A stretch of 24,599 nucleotides of DNA from an uncultured Candidatus Saccharibacteria bacterium (lineage in GTDB: Bacteria > Patescibacteriota > Saccharimonadia > Saccharimonadales > Saccharimonadaceae), in the NCBI GenBank assembly GCA_938046115.1, contig CALIXX010000018.1:1-24599 (forward strand), written 5' to 3'. Made by a program: the position numbers and the translations under genes. The notes below the pieces were generated by a model that saw nothing but the letters and a program-made list of their open reading frames with translations, was not told the origin of the DNA and ran no database searches. This document shows positions 20,975 to 24,599 of this stretch, piece after piece (positions within the stretch are counted from its first letter, which is position 1; each line of letters begins with the position of its first letter).

Positions 20975-20999
20975 AATTCACAGTTAGTTCATTTTATTT

Positions 21000-21084
21000 G
21001 CCGGAGTCGTCTAGTGGCAATGACAGGAGACTGTAAATCTCCCGCTTTTTAGCTTCGTAGGTTCGAGTCCTACCTCCGGTACCA
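21000..21084 (+). tRNA. tRNA-Tyr (anticodon GUA)
   Basis: A class II tRNA with a long variable arm (CGCTTTTTAGCTTCG). Anticodon stem GGAGA/TCTCC with loop CTGTAAA, T arm GTAGGTTCGAGTCCTAC, encoded CCA (21082-21084). The acceptor is GCCGGAG/CTCCGGT, making the first pair G-U, slightly unusual. It lies five bases before tRNA-Thr and is cotranscribed. Confidence 0.95.
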
Positions 21085-21089
21085 TTTCT

Positions 21090-21166
21090 GCCGCTTTAGC
21101 TCAGCTGGTCAGAGCAACTGTTTTGTAAACAGTAGGTCTACGGTTCGAATCCGTAAAGCGGCTCCA
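21090..21166 (+). tRNA. tRNA-Thr (anticodon UGU)
   Basis: Acceptor GCCGCTT/AAGCGGC, anticodon stem ACTGT/ACAGT with loop TTTGTAA, T arm ACGGTTCGAATCCGT, encoded CCA (21164-21166). The anticodon reads ACA/ACG. Second gene of the tRNA pair. Confidence 0.95.
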
Positions 21167-21179
21167 TACGTATATAGCG

Positions 21180-21208
21180 AAGACTTTCTTAAGGAGGAGG
21201 TCTTTTTT
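21180..21208 (+). terminator. Terminator of the tRNA-Tyr/Thr transcript
   Basis: A 10-bp stem with G-U pairs (21180-21189 with 21195-21204), five-base loop, and a T run to 21208. Confidence 0.85.
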
Positions 21209-21371
21209 GTTTTTGCAGTTACGTAGTAGCTGTAAATTGGTAGGAGCTTATTCCACTCTTTGTATTAGCTATTGTAAGAACAATGTTGGAAGCGTGGTAA
21301 TTGTGTGTATGTGTAGTGAGTATAGTGATATATCAGGCTTACGCAGCGAGAAACCCTGCCCTGAGAACGTA

Positions 21372-21399
21372 AATAAGGCAACATAACTGCTGCCTTATT
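21372..21399 (-). terminator. Hairpin after the TPR gene, likely terminator
   Basis: AATAAGGCA (21372-21380) pairs with TGCCTTATT (21391-21399). On the minus strand the stem ends in TTATTTA, a weak T tract. It lies 33 bases after the stop codon. Confidence 0.65.
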
Positions 21400-21432
21400 G
21401 ATTGTACCTAGCCATTTTATAGTTAAACACGG

Positions 21433-22326
21433 CTACATCGTAATGCGGCGTGGCGCGCTGCGCTGGATGCGGTTGCCGGGCATTGGAGCTCGTGCTGGTG
21501 GATGAACAGCAACGGACTGTCGACTATATGCGGCATTTGGCTGTGGCTGCGGAGGTGCTTGGGTATACGCTGGCGCTGCTGGAGCGGGCAATGCAGCTGG
21601 TGGATGGTAATACGCCGTTGAAGGTTGGTGCTCTACCTGCTGAGACGGCACAGTAATGCGTTGCTGGGGTTGCTGGTGAGGTTCTGGTTGTGCTCGGTGC
21701 TGCTGCTGCGGTGATTGCGCAGAGGTAGGCTGAGGCTGCAACTTGGCACGAATACGCTTCGCTTTCTTGTGGTCGCCAGCGCGTTCGTAGCCTTCAGCCA
21801 GGAGCTGATATGTTTGGGTGCCAGGCTCTAGCTTGGCAGCTCGCTCAAGTGATTCCAACATTTTCTTACTATGGCCGAGCTTTTCCTGCACCTTGGCATA
21901 GGCAATATGCCGCGCAGCGAGCTTGTCCTCCATTGCCAGTGCTTGTTCAAAGGCGAGAGCAGCTTTGTCGTAGCGCTTGGTTTCGTAATAGATGAGGCCA
22001 ACGTTGTGCAGGCTCGACGCACTTGGCTCCAGACTCTGAGCGATCTCAAAGCACTCAATCGCATCATCGAAGGCCTTCTGCTTGGCGTATAAAATACCGA
22101 GCCGGTTATAGGCGGTTGCATTCCGCTCGTCCACCCGCAAAATCGTGAGCAGTGCCTTCTCGGCGCGGAGATAGCGGCGATCGCGCAGTGATTCCTGAGC
22201 TACCTCCCACAGGCGATCAAGCTTACCTGAGAGGCGCATTGGTAATTGTGAGGTGGTCTCGGCAACTGATTGCTGCTGCCATAAGGCAAAGGCACCAGCG
22301 CAGGCTACCAATAATAATCCATACAT
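21433..22326 (-). CDS. Membrane-anchored TPR protein with a Pro/Gln-rich tail
   Basis: A 298-residue protein, probably a scaffold for protein-protein contacts. An N-terminal hydrophobic helix (about 2-16) anchors it in the membrane. Residues about 45-190 form tetratricopeptide repeats: NATAYNRLGILYAKQKAFDD, then ASSLHNVGLIYYETKRYDKA and YQLLAEGYERAGDHKKAKRI. The last ~105 residues are Pro/Gln/Ala-rich, ending in an Arg-rich RSAPRRITM. The ATG at 22326 is 2 bases after the holB stop and 6 bases after a TATACT. The longer frame (22344) would include the promoter. It may be read both from its own promoter and from holB transcripts. Confidence 0.85.
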   Translation of the reverse strand: MYGLLLVACAGAFALWQQQSVAETTSQLPMRLSGKLDRLWEVAQESLRDRRYLRAEKALLTILRVDERNATAYNRLGILYAKQKAFDDAIECFEIAQSLEPSASSLHNVGLIYYETKRYDKAALAFEQALAMEDKLAARHIAYAKVQEKLGHSKKMLESLERAAKLEPGTQTYQLLAEGYERAGDHKKAKRIRAKLQPQPTSAQSPQQQHRAQPEPHQQPQQRITVPSQQVEHQPSTAYYHPPAALPAPAAPAYTQAPPQPQPNAAYSRQSVAVHPPARAPMPGNRIQRSAPRRITM

Positions 22327-22328
22327 AG

Positions 22329-23156
22329 TTATAGTATACCACATGCCAGCAGCTGAATCCGCACGCTGGCATTAGCAGTAATGCGCTCGTGTGCACGTGC
22401 GATACGCTCTGCCTGGGCAAGCAACTGCTGTGATGGCTGCGTCCGGAGTGAATGCCATGCAATGTGTAGCAGGCACTCAAGCAAGAGCAATGCGCGAGCC
22501 CGATCGTGGCTATAGCGCTGCCCAATTACGATACGTTGGCGCGTAGTACCAGTGATGTACTGGCGCGCGTCGGTCATTGCCTGGGCAATGGTGCGGAATT
22601 CCTCTTCATTAGCAGCCAAACGTGCGATCGTTGCAGGTTGCTGCCGAGCAATAAACTGTAGCTGAGCACGACGCGTCGGGTCAATAATGCTAAGTTGATC
22701 AAGCTGAGTGGCCGTTTGGTCTGGCTGAGGTGGGATAATACGGACGGTCTGGACGCGCGAACGAATTGTCGCGAGCAAACGCTGGGGTTGATGACTGGTG
22801 AGAATGAGATGAAGCGCTTGAGGTGGCTCCTCGAGTAGCTTAAGGAAGGCATTTTGGGCGGCAGGTGTCATCCGGTCGGCGTCGTCGATAATGACAAATT
22901 GCCGAGCTGTTGCCTTGCCTTGAGTGAGCGTATGAAGTGAGCGAATGTCATCAACGCGAATTGTCCCGCGCTGCTGGTCGTTGTGGCCCTGGCTAGTATG
23001 AGGCCGGAGGACAAGTGTGGGGCGGCTCGCAACCTGCTGTGCTGCGGTCATAAGCCCAAGTCCAGGCGCACCAACAAGAAGCAATGACTGTGGTGGCTGC
23101 TGCGCTAGCTGGGCAAGACGCTGCTCGGTGCGGGGGTTATAAACGAGCGATGGCAT
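22329..23156 (-). CDS. holB: DNA polymerase III subunit delta prime (HolB), zinc-less with dead P-loop
   Basis: The non-ATPase stator of the clamp loader, partner of DnaX. From the ATG at 23156 (GAGGGAG upstream) it has 275 residues. The P-loop is degenerate, GAPGLGLM (29-36), lacking the lysine. FVIIDDADRMTPAAQNAFLK (87-106) and LLEEPPQALHLILTS are strongly conserved clamp-loader segments, and SRV (133-135) replaces SRC. There is no cysteine zinc module. The ATG lies inside the end of the pseudouridine synthase gene (20-base overlap, 23137-23156), so translation is probably coupled. The longer frame from 23333 is a shadow of that gene. Confidence 0.88.
   Translation of the reverse strand: MPSLVYNPRTEQRLAQLAQQPPQSLLLVGAPGLGLMTAAQQVASRPTLVLRPHTSQGHNDQQRGTIRVDDIRSLHTLTQGKATARQFVIIDDADRMTPAAQNAFLKLLEEPPQALHLILTSHQPQRLLATIRSRVQTVRIIPPQPDQTATQLDQLSIIDPTRRAQLQFIARQQPATIARLAANEEEFRTIAQAMTDARQYITGTTRQRIVIGQRYSHDRARALLLLECLLHIAWHSLRTQPSQQLLAQAERIARAHERITANASVRIQLLACGIL
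22333..22338 (-). promoter_or_regulatory. Leaderless-type -10 of the TPR gene
   Basis: TATACT, six bases, ATG at 22326, on the minus strand within the final codons of holB. Confidence 0.6.
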
Positions 23157-24315
23157 CGGCTCCCTCAGGAAAGAGTGCCATAAAGGCTGCTGGCGGCGGT
23201 GCAACAAACGTCTGACGTAGGCCCGCACGAGTCGTGATTTCGAGCTGGTAGGCGTGCAGAAGGAGACGCTCCCCTGCCGATCCATAGACGCGATCACCAA
23301 CAATCGGTGTGCCAATATAGGCCAGATGGACACGCAGCTGATGTGTTCGGCCAGTGCGGGGGCGCAGAGCGAGTAAGCTCATACTGGACTGCGTGGCGAG
23401 TACTTTATAGATTGTTTGGGCAGATTTGCCGCGTGGATCGGCTCGAAAGGTGCTTGGCGCGGCCGGGTTACGCCCCAGCGGGACATCGATCTTGGCTTGC
23501 TGCTGACGGGGTTGCCCTGCCACAATCGCTAGATATGTCTTCTTAGCGTGGCGCTCGGCAAATTGCTTCTTAAGCCGCTGGAAGGCCTCAGGCGTACGTG
23601 CACCAATCATTACTCCACTGGTGTCGCGGTCGAGCCGATGGACAATCCCTGGCCGATTTGTCTCCAGTCCAACCGAAGTATAGCGCCGGAAGAAGTCTGC
23701 TACCGTAAACTCATCATTGAGCGCACCTTTGCTGTGTGTGAGGATACCAGCTGGCTTATTGATAACAATCACATCATCATCGATATAGAGGATCGGGAGG
23801 GTTTTGTCGCTATAGTCGACCGCGTCAGGTAGGTTGATGGCGATGCTGTCGGTCTCTGCTACCAGTTGGCGTGGCTGACAGACGACTCTATCATTGACAG
23901 CGACGTGGCCAGCTTTGATGTGTTTTTGCCAAGTGGAGCGACTGGTCTCGGGGTGGCGCGTTGCAAGCAGGCTATCAAGACGCTGGGTGGTGCGCCGCTG
24001 CTGAAAAAGATAGACATCCTTGCCCTTGAATGGTAAACCGTAGGTTGCGATGTCACTAAGTGGGTTGGGGAGAATTTTCCCTGTTGCATCACTTTTTGCG
24101 GTGTAGATCTGCTGCATGATGTAGGATGCATGATCCTCCGCTGTGTCGTCGATGAGCAAAAAGTACTGCCGGCGGTTGAAGCGAAAACGCACCAGCTGGT
24201 TGATAGGTTGTGGATGGCTACTGGCGATTTGGTCGATGTGACGCGGGACATTATCGTCAGTTGCTTGACGAAACTGGCGTAAGATAGCAAGGAGGTCGCT
24301 TGATGTGATTTTCAT
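23137..24315 (-). CDS. RluA/RluD-family pseudouridine synthase with an N-terminal extra domain
   Basis: It converts uridine to pseudouridine in rRNA (exact site not assignable). From the ATG at 24315 (GGAG seven bases upstream) it has 392 residues. An extra N-terminal domain of about 105 residues, with no family recognised, includes VRFRFNRRQYFLLIDD and GLPFKGKDVYLF. It is followed by an S4 RNA-binding domain (about 111-165: QRLDSLLATRHPETSRSTWQ, KAGHVAVNDRVV). The catalytic domain has the active-site motif HRLDRDTSG (226-234) with its aspartate, plus RTGRTHQLRVHLAYIGTPIV and GDRVYG. E. coli RluD has about 326 residues. It overlaps holB by 20 bases and starts 25 bases after trpS. A TATAGT lies at 24334-24339. 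Confidence 0.93.
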   Translation of the reverse strand: MKITSSDLLAILRQFRQATDDNVPRHIDQIASSHPQPINQLVRFRFNRRQYFLLIDDTAEDHASYIMQQIYTAKSDATGKILPNPLSDIATYGLPFKGKDVYLFQQRRTTQRLDSLLATRHPETSRSTWQKHIKAGHVAVNDRVVCQPRQLVAETDSIAINLPDAVDYSDKTLPILYIDDDVIVINKPAGILTHSKGALNDEFTVADFFRRYTSVGLETNRPGIVHRLDRDTSGVMIGARTPEAFQRLKKQFAERHAKKTYLAIVAGQPRQQQAKIDVPLGRNPAAPSTFRADPRGKSAQTIYKVLATQSSMSLLALRPRTGRTHQLRVHLAYIGTPIVGDRVYGSAGERLLLHAYQLEITTRAGLRQTFVAPPPAAFMALFPEGADAIARL

Positions 24316-24340
24316 ACAATGACTCCATCTCGCACTATAC

Positions 24341-24599
24341 TCATGATGTACTCCGCAGGCCAACCGCCTTTTGTACGCGGAGGAGCGTGATGCTAGCGAC
24401 CTCATTCATTGCTCGCTCAGAGCGCTCGAGAGTAGCAAGCAGTGTCTCATCGGAAATATCCGCGAGCCGTGTTTGAAAATCAGTGAGGAAGGTAGCCACC
24501 GCCTCAGCTACTGCACGCTTGAGTGGACCATATTGGGTCTGCCCTACCCACTCAGCATTCACCTCGGCTTGCGGGCGATTGGTTAAGATTGCAAGCAGT
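24341..24599 (-). CDS. trpS: Tryptophanyl-tRNA synthetase, C-terminal end (cut by window edge)
   Basis: The enzyme charges tRNA-Trp with tryptophan. Only the last ~85 codons are visible; the frame stays open through the right edge. The visible part reads LLAILTNRPQAEVNAEWVGQ, then QYGPLKRAVAEAVATFLTDF and NEVASITLLRVQKAVGL. This matches the C-terminal helical end of TrpS: a GxLK..AE segment, then a helix with an A..TL..V..A.GL ending. The KMSKS and HIGH motifs would lie outside. The call rests on this C-terminal pattern. It is followed after 25 bases by the pseudouridine synthase gene. Confidence 0.75.
   Translation of the reverse strand, partial: LLAILTNRPQAEVNAEWVGQTQYGPLKRAVAEAVATFLTDFQTRLADISDETLLATLERSERAMNEVASITLLRVQKAVGLRSTS

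Noticed and set aside
23157..23333. Upstream extension of holB to 23333
   Set aside because: Those 59 codons lie inside the pseudouridine synthase gene, and a good ribosome site precedes the ATG at 23156.
1..24599. CRISPR array, insertion sequence or prophage
   Set aside because: No regularly spaced direct repeats, transposase or phage structural gene seen on either strand.

Overview
The window reads as chromosomal DNA of a reduced-genome Patescibacterium (Candidate Phyla Radiation), most likely a member of Candidatus Saccharibacteria (TM7). This is inferred from protein features and recollection of the group; no database search was run. Pointers are a tightly packed set of replication and translation genes in compact variants, a conserved 171-residue protein (2742-3257) of a type I recall from CPR genomes, and a membrane protein ending in a LysM-like domain (17779-19536). 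UGA is used as a normal stop codon, for example at the end of dnaX. Nearly all protein genes lie on the minus strand, so transcription order runs from high to low coordinates. Only two proteins and all five tRNAs are on the plus strand.

From right to left: the 3' end of trpS; an RluA-family pseudouridine synthase overlapping holB (clamp-loader delta prime); a TPR membrane protein; plus-strand tRNA-Tyr and tRNA-Thr(UGU); a disrupted gene; tRNA-Thr(GGU); a glycosyltransferase-like membrane protein with a LysM-like tail; rpmG (L33); a plus-strand unknown protein; tRNA-Trp; a P-loop kinase; a YgjP-type metallopeptidase; an orphan sensor histidine kinase; secE-nusG; rplK; two small membrane proteins; tRNA-Pro; rplA; an Imm1-like protein with tmk; a 721-residue protein that looks like a strongly diverged RelA/SpoT homologue; rplJ-rplL with a long leader; the CPR-conserved protein; a plus-strand Imm5-like protein; dnaX; and the 5' end of dnaB.

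The familiar secE-nusG-rplK-rplA-rplJ-rplL cluster is present in the usual order and orientation. It is split into separate transcription units by inserted genes, and the units have their own promoters, leaders and terminators. DnaX, HolB and DnaB are replisome parts: DnaX and HolB belong to the clamp loader, and the dnaX and dnaB reading frames overlap. Three proteins (DnaX, HolB, L33) lack the cysteine zinc module seen in many relatives.

Two kinds of translation start are visible. Ribosomal and protein-export genes have purine-rich Shine-Dalgarno sites. At least seven other genes have a -10 hexamer ending 6 or 7 bases before the start codon, which predicts leaderless mRNAs. The most unusual protein is the RelA/SpoT-like one, whose hydrolase signature is lost and whose synthetase domain is eroded. 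It lies directly upstream of the L10/L12 operon.
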